Shown here: positions 43,665-52,093 of the stretch, piece after piece
How positions within the stretch are numbered: position 1 is the first letter of the stretch
How the letters are laid out: each line of letters opens with the position of its first letter
Origin: Amycolatopsis nalaikhensis
Lineage (GTDB): Bacteria > Actinomycetota > Actinomycetes > Mycobacteriales > Pseudonocardiaceae
Direction of reading: 5' to 3'
DNA length: 64,000 bases
NCBI RefSeq assembly: GCF_030264295.1
Contig: NZ_CP127173.1
Coordinates: 5,339,501-5,403,500, forward strand
Notes under the pieces: generated by a model
Databases searched by the model: none
What the model was told of the DNA's origin: nothing
The model's input: the letters and a program-made list of their open reading frames with translations, nothing else
Translations under genes and position numbers: made by a program

Positions 43665-44215
43665 ACCCCACCCACCTGGCTCGCCAGGATGAAGCGAAGG
43701 CGCGGCTTGGTGCCGATTGGGTCGAGTCGGACCTGATGTTCACCGAGCCCGATGGCAGTCCGCTGCACCCGGCTGATGTCGCGGACGAGTTCGCTCGGCT
43801 GATCAGGCTGGCGGGCCTGCCGCCGATCACTCTGCATGGTCTCCGCCACGGTGCGGCGACCCTGGCGTTGAGCGCCGGAGTGGACATGAAGGTGATCCAG
43901 CACATGCTTCGGCACTCGTCGATCAAGGTAACGATGGATCTCTACACCAACGTCGCCGAAGAGGTAGCTGCCGACGCGGCCAGGAAGGTGGCCAGGGCGA
44001 TCCCGCGGAAGGTGCTGCACCCGGAGTGCGCTCTCGGGCTCCCCTCGGGCTCGCAGGAGACCACAAAGGACAGAGAGGAAGTGGACGAAATGGTTCCAGA
44101 TACCACAAATCCCCAGGTTGAAGAGATCTTCAACCTGGGGAGTGGGGGTGCGCCATCAGGGACTCGAACCCCGAACCCGCTGGTTAAGAGCCAGCTGCTC
44201 TGCCAATTGAGCTAA
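43665..44215 (+). pseudogene. tyrosine recombinase (integrase), C-terminal catalytic fragment
   Basis: The open frame enters from the IS3 end without its own start. It carries most of the catalytic core: Arg in LHGLRHGAATLAL, His in HMLRHSSIKV and the nucleophile Tyr in TMDLYTNV. The N-terminal half is absent, and it is not found on the left side of the IS3 element. The frame runs through the hairpin and into the 3' end of tRNA-Lys, so the integrase gene abuts its likely attachment site. Confidence 0.85.
44111..44140 (-). terminator. hairpin downstream of tRNA-Lys
   Basis: CCCCAGGTTGAAG and its complement around AGAT: a 13-bp perfect stem 8 bases past the tRNA 3' end on the minus strand, followed by ATTTGTGG. 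It probably terminates the tRNA transcript, although it also lies inside the integrase-fragment frame. Confidence 0.65.
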
Positions 44216-44221
44216 TGGCGC
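44149..44221 (-). tRNA. tRNA-Lys (anticodon CUU)
   Basis: The minus strand folds as a 73-nt cloverleaf: acceptor GCGCCAT/ATGGCGC, the D-arm with AGCTCAATTGGCAGAGC, anticodon stem GCTGG/CCAGC with loop CTCTTAA (anticodon CTT), and T-arm GGGGTTCGAGTCCC. The CCA is not encoded. The 3' end is the probable integration site of the adjacent integrase. Confidence 0.95.
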
Positions 44222-44385
44222 CGGTGTCTGCCGGGGTTTCCCTCGGCGACGTGGAAAAGATTAGCACCCGTCTCCGGGGCCGTTTCAGGGGGGTCCCTTA
44301 ACCGGGTTCCGGCATTGCCGCCCCGGTGTCGGGGCTGGTCGGGCACACTGTAGTCGGACATCGACGGCGAAACAGGCGGGTGGGC

Positions 44386-45582
44386 ATGCGGGGTTCGACC
44401 GGTATGGGGGTGCGGCTGCTCGTGGCCGCGGCGGTGATCGGCCTCACGGTGGCAGGCTGCAGCAGTAGTCCTTCGGGTGACCCGGCGCCCTCGACGCCGT
44501 CGTCGGCGGCGAAGGAGCAGCCCGCGCCGAAGCCAGCCGTGCTCACGCTCACCCCGGCGAAGGATGCCAAGGACGTCGCTCCCGGGGAGCCCGTCTCCGT
44601 CACCGTTGCCGACGGGAAAGTCGGCGACGTGAAGCTGACCGGGGCCGATGGCAAGGTCGTCGCCGGGAAGGCTCGCGCTGACGGCTCGGGGTGGGACTCC
44701 GCCGAGCCGCTCGGGTACGGCAAGGCCTACCGGCTCACCGCGACCGCGACCGGCACCGATGGCAAGCCCGTCACCTCGGAGTCGTCGTTCACCACCGTGA
44801 AGCCCGCGCGGCAGCTGGGAGTCTCGGTGAACCTCGTCGAAGGCGAGACCGTCGGCGTCGGGTTGCCGCTGATCTTCACCTTCACCGGGAGCGTCGCCGA
44901 CAAGGCCGCCGCCGAGAAGGCGTTGAAGGTCACCGCCGAGCCGGCCACCGAAGGCGCTTTCCGCTGGTCCGGTGACAAGCAGGTCACCTGGCGGCCGAAG
45001 GACTACTGGAAGAGCGGCACGAAGATCAAGGTCGAGGCGGCCGTCTACGGCAAGCACCTCGGCAAGGGCAGCTACGGCCGCGAGGACAAGACGATCACCG
45101 GCACGGTGGGCGACAAGCTGGTCGCGGTCGCCGACGGCGGCACCCACCAGATGACGGTCACGATCAACGACAAGGAGGTCAAGACCATGCCGACCTCCAT
45201 GGGCAAGCCCGGCCACAACACGCCGCAGGGCACGTACACGGTCATGAGCGAGCACACGGGCTACACGATGGACTCGGGCACCTACGGCGTCCCCGAGGAC
45301 GCGCCCGGCGGCTACCGCACGTTCGTCCAGTACGCGGTCCGCCTGTCCTACAGCGGAATCTTCTACCACTCGGCACCGTGGTCGGTCCGCCAGCAGGGCC
45401 GCAGCAACGTGAGCCACGGCTGCCTGAACCTCTCGACCGAGAACACGAAGTGGCTGATGGACACATCAAAAAAGGGCGACATAGTAACGGTCCAGAACAG
45501 CGGAGGCCCCAAGCTGGAGCCAACGGACGGCTGGAGCGTATGGCAGCTGACATGGGAAGAGTGGCGAACAGCAGCCAACTAA
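44386..45582 (+). CDS. L,D-transpeptidase lipoprotein
   Basis: 398 residues from the ATG at 44386; GTG at 44380 and an upstream GTG at 44326 are possible but give a longer pre-signal. The signal peptide ends in the lipobox LTVAGC (Cys25). A Ser/Pro-rich linker and two Ig-like domains (about 60-250) precede the YkuD catalytic domain, with the active-site SHGCLNLSTENTKWL. It forms 3-3 cross-links in peptidoglycan on the outer face of the membrane, as LdtMt2-type enzymes do. It follows tRNA-Lys divergently. Confidence 0.93.
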   Translation: MRGSTGMGVRLLVAAAVIGLTVAGCSSSPSGDPAPSTPSSAAKEQPAPKPAVLTLTPAKDAKDVAPGEPVSVTVADGKVGDVKLTGADGKVVAGKARADGSGWDSAEPLGYGKAYRLTATATGTDGKPVTSESSFTTVKPARQLGVSVNLVEGETVGVGLPLIFTFTGSVADKAAAEKALKVTAEPATEGAFRWSGDKQVTWRPKDYWKSGTKIKVEAAVYGKHLGKGSYGREDKTITGTVGDKLVAVADGGTHQMTVTINDKEVKTMPTSMGKPGHNTPQGTYTVMSEHTGYTMDSGTYGVPEDAPGGYRTFVQYAVRLSYSGIFYHSAPWSVRQQGRSNVSHGCLNLSTENTKWLMDTSKKGDIVTVQNSGGPKLEPTDGWSVWQLTWEEWRTAAN

Positions 45583-45696
45583 CCACCCCCGCCCTCGCCC
45601 CCGACCCCCACCATCCCAACGCAACCAGGCGGGACGGGGGTCCGGGGGCAAGCCCCCGGCGGGGGTGTGGGGGTTCGACCCCCACAAAAAGGCGAA

Positions 45697-45742
45697 ACCC
45701 CAGCATGGGGGAGGTCCCGCAAGGGACCGACCATACTGGGGT
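45697..45742 (-). terminator. terminator of tRNA-His
   Basis: A long hairpin: the outer arm ACCCCAGYATGG with its complement, inner arm GGTCCC/GGGACC with loop GCAA. On the minus strand it begins 2 bases after the tRNA CCA end and is followed by TTCGCCTTTTT. Confidence 0.75.
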
Positions 45743-45744
45743 GA

Positions 45745-45821
45745 TGGGGTGAGCGACGGGTTTCGAACCCGCGACCTCCTGGACCACAACCAGGTGCTCT
45801 ACCAGCTGAGCTACGCCCACC
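45745..45821 (-). tRNA. tRNA-His (anticodon GUG)
   Basis: The minus strand gives acceptor GTGGGCG/CGCTCAC, the extra 5' G(-1) opposite discriminator C that is special to tRNA-His, anticodon stem CCTGG/CCAGG with loop TTGTGGT (anticodon GTG), T-arm GCGGGTTCGAAACCCGT, and an encoded CCA end. Confidence 0.95.
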
Positions 45822-45896
45822 ATCTACGAGGGGACCGCGTGCGATCACTTCGTTGGCTGTAATCGTAGCGGGTGCCCTCGCGGGGTTCGCAGGGGG

Positions 45897-46505
45897 TTAC
45901 CTCTGGTGGCGTTCCTGCACTTCAGCGGCGGCTGCCTTGGCTTCTTCGCTGGTGGGGCCGGGCTGGGGGACGAAGGCGACGCGCCGGTAGTAGTCGAGTT
46001 CGCCGATGGATTCCTTGATGTCGGCGAGGGCTCGGTGGGCGAGGCCTTTTTCCGGCTTGGCGTAGTAGATGCGGGGGTACCAGCGGCGGACGAGCTCTTT
46101 GACGGAGGAGACGTCGACCATGCGGTAGTGCAGGTAGGCGTCGAGCTCGGGCATGTCGCGGGCGATGAAGCCGCGGTCGGTGGCGATGGAGTTGCCCGCC
46201 AGCGGTGCGGTGCCGGATTCGGGGACGTGCTCGCGTATGTACTCGAGGACGCGGCGTTCGGCCTCTTCGAGGGTGACGGTGGAGGCGCGGACTTCTTCGG
46301 TGAGGCCGGAGTGGGCGTGCATCTCGCGGACGACTTCGGGCATCCCGGCGAGCTTTTCCTCGTCGGCGTGGATGACGATGTCGACTCCTTCGCCGAGCAC
46401 GTTCAGCTCCGCGTCGGTGACGAGGGCGGCGATTTCGATCAACGCTTCCTTGCCGAGGTCGAGCCCCGTCATCTCGCAGTCGATCCAGACTAGGCGGTCG
46501 GTCAC
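45897..46505 (-). CDS. orn: oligoribonuclease
   Basis: 202 residues of the DEDDh 3'-5' exonuclease family. The first motif is WIDCEMTGLD (Asp9, Glu11), then AGNSIATDRGFIARDMPELD and HRALADIKESIGEL with the catalytic His and Asp. It degrades 2-5-nt RNAs, including pGpG and nanoRNA. Length and motifs are canonical. Confidence 0.96.
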   Translation of the reverse strand: MTDRLVWIDCEMTGLDLGKEALIEIAALVTDAELNVLGEGVDIVIHADEEKLAGMPEVVREMHAHSGLTEEVRASTVTLEEAERRVLEYIREHVPESGTAPLAGNSIATDRGFIARDMPELDAYLHYRMVDVSSVKELVRRWYPRIYYAKPEKGLAHRALADIKESIGELDYYRRVAFVPQPGPTSEEAKAAAAEVQERHQR

Positions 46506-46621
46506 CTGGTGACCCTAACCCGACACGGGGATGCGAGGGGCGTTACCTGCGCGTACGGCGCGTTACGCTCGCGGAGCCGGAATGGGAATGTGGTGTCGGA
46601 CACAGATCGGGGATCGGGACA

Positions 46622-48151
46622 GTGACCGTGCAGGAGTCGCCGGCGAGCGAGATCGCCGCTGGTTATGCGAGTGAGGGTGCCGCTCTGGAGCTGGGGGCGG
46701 TGGTGCTGGACGGGCGGGTGGACGCGGCCGCCGCGGTGCGCTTGCCCTTGGCGACGCTGAACCGGCACGGTCTGGTCGCCGGGGCGACCGGTACCGGGAA
46801 GACGAAGACGTTGCAGCTGGTCGCCGAGCAGTTGTCGGCGGCGGGGGTGCCGGTGGTGCTGGCGGACGTGAAGGGTGATTTGTCCGGGCTCGCCGCGGCC
46901 GGGGAGGCGAACGACAAGGTCGCGAAGCGGTCCGAGGAGCTCGGCGACGACTGGGCGGGCACCGCGTTCCCGGTGCAGTTCCTGTCGTTGGGGACCGGCG
47001 GGAAGGGGTCGCCGATCCGGGCGACGATCACCAGCTTCGGGCCGATTCTGCTGTCGAAGGTGCTCGGGCTGAACGAGACGCAGGAGTCGACGCTCGGGCT
47101 GATCTTCCACTGGGCGGACCAGCGGGGTCTGGCGCTGCTGGACACGAAGGACCTGCGGTCGGTGATCACGCACCTGACCAGCGACGAGGGCAAGGAGGAC
47201 CTCAAGGGCATCGGCGGGGTCTCGGCGGCGACGGCCGGGGTGATCCTGCGCGCCTTGTCGAACCTGGAGGCGCAGGGCGGGGAGGACTTCTTCGGCGAGC
47301 CCGAGCTGGACGTCCACGACCTGATGCGCCAGACCGACGGCAAGGGCGTCGTCACCCTGCTGGAGCTGGACAACCTCCAGTCGAAGCCGGCGTTGTTCTC
47401 GACGTTCCTGATGTGGCTGCTGGCCGAGCTGTTCGAGGAGCTGCCGGAGGAGGGCGACCTCGACAAGCCGAAGCTCGTCTTCTTCTTCGACGAGGCCCAC
47501 CTGCTGTTCAACGACGCGTCGAAGGCGTTCCTCGAGCGCATCGAGCAGACCGTCAAGCTGATCCGGTCGAAGGGCGTGGGCGTGTTCTTCTGCACGCAGC
47601 TGCCGACGGACATCCCGAACGCCGTGCTTTCGCAGCTCGGCGCCCGCATCCAGCACGCGCTGCGCGCGTTCACGCCGGACGACCAGGCGGCGCTGGCCAA
47701 GACCGTCAAGACCTACCCGAAGACGAAGCACTACGAGCTCGACACGGCGTTGACGTCGCTGGGCATCGGCGAGGCGATCGTCACGGTGCTGTCGGAGCGG
47801 GGCGCGCCGACGCCGGTGGCCTGGACGCGGCTGCGGGCGCCGCGGTCGAGGATGGGCTCGATCGGTGCGGACGCCGTCGCCGCCGCGGTGTCTTCGTCGG
47901 ACCTGCACGCGAAGTACGCCGAGACGATCGACCGGGAGTCGGCGTACGAGAAGCTGGCCGCGAAGGTCGCCGCCGCTCCGCCGCCCGTCCCCGACGAGGC
48001 GCCCGCTCCCGCCCCTGAGCAGCAGAAAGACGAGCCCGGCTTCATCGAGTCGGCGATGAAGAACCCGGCGGTGAAGTCGTTCATGCGGTCCGCGGCGAGC
48101 GCGCTCGGCCGCGAGATCACGCGCGGGCTGTTCGGCAACCGGCGGCGGTGA
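46622..48151 (+). CDS. HerA/DUF853-type ATPase (YjgR family)
   Basis: 509 residues from a GTG. The Walker A GATGTGKT is at residues 54-61 and Walker B LVFFFDEAHLLF at about 284-295. LRSVITHLTSDEGKEDLKGI and QLPTDIPNAVLSQLGARIQHALRAFTP are typical DUF853 blocks. The tail after 440 is Pro/Ala-rich with a basic C-terminus. Members are predicted DNA-pumping helicase relatives; the cellular role is not established. It is divergent from orn with 116 bases between. Confidence 0.9.
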   Translation: MTVQESPASEIAAGYASEGAALELGAVVLDGRVDAAAAVRLPLATLNRHGLVAGATGTGKTKTLQLVAEQLSAAGVPVVLADVKGDLSGLAAAGEANDKVAKRSEELGDDWAGTAFPVQFLSLGTGGKGSPIRATITSFGPILLSKVLGLNETQESTLGLIFHWADQRGLALLDTKDLRSVITHLTSDEGKEDLKGIGGVSAATAGVILRALSNLEAQGGEDFFGEPELDVHDLMRQTDGKGVVTLLELDNLQSKPALFSTFLMWLLAELFEELPEEGDLDKPKLVFFFDEAHLLFNDASKAFLERIEQTVKLIRSKGVGVFFCTQLPTDIPNAVLSQLGARIQHALRAFTPDDQAALAKTVKTYPKTKHYELDTALTSLGIGEAIVTVLSERGAPTPVAWTRLRAPRSRMGSIGADAVAAAVSSSDLHAKYAETIDRESAYEKLAAKVAAAPPPVPDEAPAPAPEQQKDEPGFIESAMKNPAVKSFMRSAASALGREITRGLFGNRRR

Positions 48152-48218
48152 GGAATACCTGACGCGGCCTGTCAGGTATCGCTGCGATGCTGGTGCCCAC
48201 ACCGAGGAAGGGAACACC

Positions 48219-48596
48219 ATGACCAGCACCGCCACCGCGTCGTTCACCGTCGATCAGTGGGAGCCGCAGGCGACCGACGAGTTCGCGGGCACCGAATTCG
48301 GCCGGGTGGCGATCGCCAAGACGTTCACCGGGGCGGTCGAAGGCGCCAGCACGGTCGAACTCCTGACGGCGAACAACGCGACTTCGCGCGCGTACGTCGG
48401 CTTCGAACGGCTCGAAGTCTCGATCGACGGCCGCAAGGGCAGCTTCGTCCTGCACCACACAGCCGACGAGGAGTCCGGCATGACGGTGACGATCCTCCCC
48501 GGATCCGGGACGGGCGAGCTGACCGGCATCACCGGGAAGGCGGACATCGAGATCGACGGCGAGGACCACCGCTTGACCCTGACCTACAGTTTCTGA
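48219..48596 (+). CDS. DUF3224-type small beta-barrel protein
   Basis: 125 residues. The pattern FTVDQWEPQATDE, then GRVAIAKTFTGAVEGAS and GSFVLHHTADE with a closing GTGELTGITGKADIEI matches DUF3224 proteins, single-domain cytosolic beta barrels of unknown function, common in actinomycetes. GAGGAAGGG precedes the ATG. A strong hairpin follows. Confidence 0.88.
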   Translation: MTSTATASFTVDQWEPQATDEFAGTEFGRVAIAKTFTGAVEGASTVELLTANNATSRAYVGFERLEVSIDGRKGSFVLHHTADEESGMTVTILPGSGTGELTGITGKADIEIDGEDHRLTLTYSF

Positions 48597-48600
48597 CGAG

Positions 48601-48651
48601 CACGAAGGCCGTTTCGAGAGCCCCCGATTGACTCTCGAAACGGCCTTCGTG
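48601..48651. terminator. bidirectional terminator, 20-bp perfect stem
   Basis: CACGAAGGCCGTTTCGAGAG pairs exactly with 48632-48651 around an 11-base loop. It lies between the convergent DUF3224 and HtrA-type genes, with TGTTCC following on the plus strand. Confidence 0.87.
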
Positions 48652-48708
48652 TGTTCCCCGCTCCCCGAAGCGGGTGGACGGGCCGCCCCGGCCACGGCCC
48701 GTCCGCGG

Positions 48709-49716
48709 CTAGCTGTTCACGATCTGGTCGACGATCTTCTTGGCGTCGTTGATCGGGATGGCGAAGCCGATCCCGACGCTGCCCGCCGCGCCGTTCGCCG
48801 ACGCCGTGGGGCTGTAGAGCGCCGAGTTGATGCCGATCACGTTGCCCTGGGCGTCCACGAGCGCGCCGCCGGAGTTGCCCTGGTTGATCGAGGCGTCCGT
48901 CTGGATCGCGGTGTAGCTGGGCGAGTCCTCGGTCCGGTTCGACGTCCGGTTGAACGGCGACTGCTGCTGTTCCTGGCCCTGGCCGATGTCGGACAGGTTG
49001 CGGTTCAGCGCGCTGACGATGCCGGTGGTCACGGTGTTCTGCAGCCCGCCCGGCGAGCCGATGGCGACCACTTCCTGGCCGACGACGAGCTTGCTCGAGT
49101 CGCCCAGGGTCGCCGCCGTCAGGCCGCTGGCGTTCTGCGCCTGGACCACCGCGATGTCGGCCTTCGTGTCCGCGCCGACCACGCTGGCCTGGTACTTCTT
49201 GCCGTCGGACGTGGTGATGACGACGTTCTGGGCGCCGTCGACGACGTGCGCGTTGGTCAGGATCCGGCCGTCGGAGGTCAGGATGACGCCGGAGCCGATG
49301 GCCTCGCCCTGTGCCGTGGTCACGTTGATCTGGACCACGCTCGGCGTCACCTTCGCCGCGACGGCGCTGACGTCACCGGTGGCGGTCGAGTTCGAGACCG
49401 TCTGCCCCGTGGCCGCCGGCGTGCTCACCGACGTCGTCGTGCCGCTCGCGGAACTCGTGGTGAGCCCGACGATCGCGGCGCCGCCGACGCCGCCGACCAA
49501 CGCCGCGCCGAGCGCGGTCGCGCTGACGAGCAGCGCGACGCGGTTTCCCTTGCGCGGCTTGGGCAAGGTCGCCTGCGCCTGCGGGGTGAAGAGCGGGTTC
49601 GGCGCGGCCTGCTGCTGGTAGCCGTACTGGGGGTACGGCCCGTACTGCGGAGTGGTCTGGTGCGGCTGGTGCCCACCGGGTGAGGCGGGGCCGGGCCGAC
49701 TCTCGTTCTCGGTCAT
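48709..49716 (-). CDS. HtrA/DegP-type trypsin-like serine protease without a PDZ domain
   Basis: 335 residues from the ATG at 49716. A Gln/Pro/Tyr-rich cytoplasmic segment (1-55) and one membrane helix (about 59-84) precede a protease domain with His157 (TNAHVV), Asp187 (KADIAVV) and Ser282 (GNSGGAL). The protein stops shortly after the protease domain (PINDAKKIVDQIVNS), whereas most actinobacterial HtrA proteins continue into a PDZ domain. An upstream GTG at 49761 would add 15 residues. Direct repeats lie upstream. Confidence 0.92.
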   Translation of the reverse strand: MTENESRPGPASPGGHQPHQTTPQYGPYPQYGYQQQAAPNPLFTPQAQATLPKPRKGNRVALLVSATALGAALVGGVGGAAIVGLTTSSASGTTTSVSTPAATGQTVSNSTATGDVSAVAAKVTPSVVQINVTTAQGEAIGSGVILTSDGRILTNAHVVDGAQNVVITTSDGKKYQASVVGADTKADIAVVQAQNASGLTAATLGDSSKLVVGQEVVAIGSPGGLQNTVTTGIVSALNRNLSDIGQGQEQQQSPFNRTSNRTEDSPSYTAIQTDASINQGNSGGALVDAQGNVIGINSALYSPTASANGAAGSVGIGFAIPINDAKKIVDQIVNS

Positions 49717-49771
49717 GGGACCAGATTCGCGCCCGTGCTTGTGAGCAGCCTGTGGAAACACCTCAGCCTTT

Positions 49772-49793
49772 GCTGAGAAGAATCAGCTGAGAA
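49772..49793 (-). promoter_or_regulatory. direct repeats upstream of the HtrA-type gene
   Basis: On the minus strand TTCTCAGC occurs twice, separated by 6 bases, 56 bases before the start, with further CTGAG/CTCAG words around. Paired 8-bp direct repeats are the form of site bound by MprA-type regulators of htrA genes in mycobacteria; the match here is by layout only. Confidence 0.4.
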
Positions 49794-49813
49794 AACTCAG
49801 CCGTTCCTCAGTG

Positions 49814-51136
49814 TCAGCCGAAGAAGGAAGGGACGTCCAGGGCACCTCCCGCCGCCTCGAACTCGTCGTGCACGGCCTTGCGCAGCTCGGCGTCGCCGAG
49901 GTAGTCCGCCGCCGTCAGGGCCAGGCCCAGCGCGCCGTCGTGGACCGCGGTGTCCCCCGTGGACGATCCGGCCGCGGCCGCGAACTCCTTGGTGTGCAAC
50001 GCGACCGTCGGACCCGAGACGGCCAGCATCGGGTGCAGCGCGGGCATCCGGTACGACAGGTTGCCCAGGTCCGTCGACCCGGTGAGCGACTCCGGCACGA
50101 TGCCCGGCGGCAACGGCTTGCGCCCGGTGATCACCTGGTTGGCCGACCAGCGTCCGGCGAGCGCGGTGTTGAACCGGATCGGCAGGTACGCGGCCTGGGC
50201 GTCCCAGATCAGCTCGACGCCGCAACCGGTCATCGCCGCCGCGCCCTCCGCGATCGACGTCATGCGCGCGGCGAGGTCGCGCAGCGTCTCCGGGTTCTGG
50301 GAGCGGAGGTAGAACAGCAGCGCGGCGCGGGCCGGGATGACGTTCGGCCGGGCGCCGCCGTCGGTGAAGACGCCGTGGACGCGGTCGCTCTGCGGGAGCT
50401 GCTGGCGCAGGGCCGAGACGCCTTGGTAGGCGGCGACCGCGGCGTCCAGGGCGTTGCGGCCCATGAACGGCTGGGCCGACGCGTGCGCGCCGACGCCGTG
50501 GAAGACCATCTCCAGCTGGCGGCGGCCGAGGAACGGGTGCAGTGCGACGTCGTGGCTGAACGGGTGCAGCATGATCACCGCGTCGACGTCGTCGAACACG
50601 CCGGCGCGGGCGAGGATCTCCTTGCCCCCACCGCCTTCTTCGGCGGGTGTGCCGATCAGGCTGACCCGGCCGCCCAGCCGCTCGGCGACGGTGGCGGCGC
50701 CGAGGAAGCCGCCCGCGGCGGTGGTGCAGATGATGTTGTGGCCGCACGCGTGGCCGAGGCCGGGCAGCGCGTCGTACTCGGCGAGGACGGCGATGTGCGG
50801 GCCATCTTGCTCCTTGGTGCCGACGCGCAACGCGGTGTCGAGCCCGCCGACGCCGACGGTGGCCTCGTGACCGTGGCGGCGAAGCAGGTCCGCGAGGGCG
50901 CGGACCGAGCGGTGCTCGGCGAACCCCTCCTCCGGGTGCGCGTGGAGATCTTGGCTCAACGCCACCAGATCGGGTGAACAGCGCTCGACCGCCGCGGTCA
51001 CTTCGGCCCGGGTCGCCTCGTCCGCGCCGATGTGCGGGGAGGACAGTGGTTCGGCGGCCGCGACGGCGTGGGCGGTGGCCTCGACCAGGGAACGCAGGTA
51101 GCTGTCGTCGGGCGGGACGGGTTCGTGGTGGGTCAT
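49814..51136 (-). CDS. M20-family amidohydrolase
   Basis: 440 residues. Metal-site motifs are LHAHPEEGFAE, AEYDALPGLGHACGHN, GTPAEEGGGGKE and the later VSGPTVALHTKEFA. The dimerisation domain follows about residue 215 (VFHGVGAHASAQPFMGRN). It resembles p-aminobenzoyl-glutamate or N-acyl amino-acid hydrolases of the M20D type; the substrate is not determined. Upstream is a methyltransferase gene on the same strand, 39 bases away. Confidence 0.9.
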   Translation of the reverse strand: MTHHEPVPPDDSYLRSLVEATAHAVAAAEPLSSPHIGADEATRAEVTAAVERCSPDLVALSQDLHAHPEEGFAEHRSVRALADLLRRHGHEATVGVGGLDTALRVGTKEQDGPHIAVLAEYDALPGLGHACGHNIICTTAAGGFLGAATVAERLGGRVSLIGTPAEEGGGGKEILARAGVFDDVDAVIMLHPFSHDVALHPFLGRRQLEMVFHGVGAHASAQPFMGRNALDAAVAAYQGVSALRQQLPQSDRVHGVFTDGGARPNVIPARAALLFYLRSQNPETLRDLAARMTSIAEGAAAMTGCGVELIWDAQAAYLPIRFNTALAGRWSANQVITGRKPLPPGIVPESLTGSTDLGNLSYRMPALHPMLAVSGPTVALHTKEFAAAAGSSTGDTAVHDGALGLALTAADYLGDAELRKAVHDEFEAAGGALDVPSFFG

Positions 51137-51175
51137 GGGGCGATGCTAACCGCAGGGTCCGACAATCCGCGGTGC

Positions 51176-51931
51176 TCAGCCCAGCCGGCCCGCCACGATC
51201 TGCGTGACACCGGCGTATCGCTCGGTGATTCCGGTGAAGCCGCGGGCGCGCAGGCTCGCCGCGATCTCGCCGCGGTCGAACATCCGCTGGCCGCTGACGA
51301 TCCCGCCCGCCGAGTCGAGCAGTCGCGCGGGTTGCCAGCCGCGGCGCGCGCTGGTGAGCAGCACGATCCGGCCGCCCGGCTTCAGGACGCGCGCGAAGGA
51401 GCCCAACGCGATCTCCGGCTCGGCGAACATGTGGAGCGCGGCGAAGCAGCAGACGCCGTCCACAGTGGACTCGCGGAGCGGCAGGCGCACGGCGTCCGCG
51501 CGCAGGTACGCGACCGTGTCCGGATTGTCTTCCGCGACGGCTTTGGTGAGCATCGTGCGCGCGCCGTCCAGCCCGACTGCGAGCCCGTCGGGGCCGACGG
51601 CAGCGCCGAACGCGCGCGTGAACCGGCCGGTACCGCAGGCGACGTCGAGCGCGGTGTGCCCGGGCCGCAGAGCGAGCAGTTCGGTGGCGAGCCGGACTTC
51701 GCCCGCCATGCTCGGCCCGAACGGGCCCTTGAGTGCGCGGCCGAGGGCAGGGCGCCAGTACCGCTCGTAGACGCGCGGCAGCAGGGTGGTGCGCATCAGG
51801 CGTTGCGTGAGCCCGGTCGGCGGGCCGGCCTGGGGCTCGGCACCGAGCAGGTCGAGGAAGCCGGGGCCGTGCCCAGCTGGTCGGTCGAGCAGCTTTTCGA
51901 GCTGGTCAAGGGCGGTGCGGCTGGTCGCCAT
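51176..51931 (-). CDS. class I SAM-dependent methyltransferase
   Basis: 251 residues. Motif I is TALDVACGTGRFTRAFG at about 92, with an acidic residue in GLDGARTMLTKA, the RADAVRLPLRESTVDGVCCF motif II/III and LKPGGRIVLLTS. The N-terminal 85 residues are helical. It resembles UbiE-like small-molecule methyltransferases. The methyl acceptor is unknown. Confidence 0.88.
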   Translation of the reverse strand: MATSRTALDQLEKLLDRPAGHGPGFLDLLGAEPQAGPPTGLTQRLMRTTLLPRVYERYWRPALGRALKGPFGPSMAGEVRLATELLALRPGHTALDVACGTGRFTRAFGAAVGPDGLAVGLDGARTMLTKAVAEDNPDTVAYLRADAVRLPLRESTVDGVCCFAALHMFAEPEIALGSFARVLKPGGRIVLLTSARRGWQPARLLDSAGGIVSGQRMFDRGEIAASLRARGFTGITERYAGVTQIVAGRLG

Positions 51932-52093
51932 CGGCGCTCCCGGGGTTCGGATACCGGCAGTATGCCAAATCTGTGCCGGATCGGCATGCTCACTCGTTCG
52001 AGTGAAGAAAGCCGGGATCAGACGTTCGAGGCCCGGAATTGTCGGTGCCCGTTCCTAACGTCGCAGCCGAGGTTCCCGATCCGAGGAGGAGAG

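Noticed and set aside
45667..45685. GTGGGGG/CCCCCAC hairpin as a plus-strand terminator after the L,D-transpeptidase
   Set aside because: It is followed by AAAAA, not T residues; on the minus strand those bases form the T-run of the tRNA-His terminator instead.
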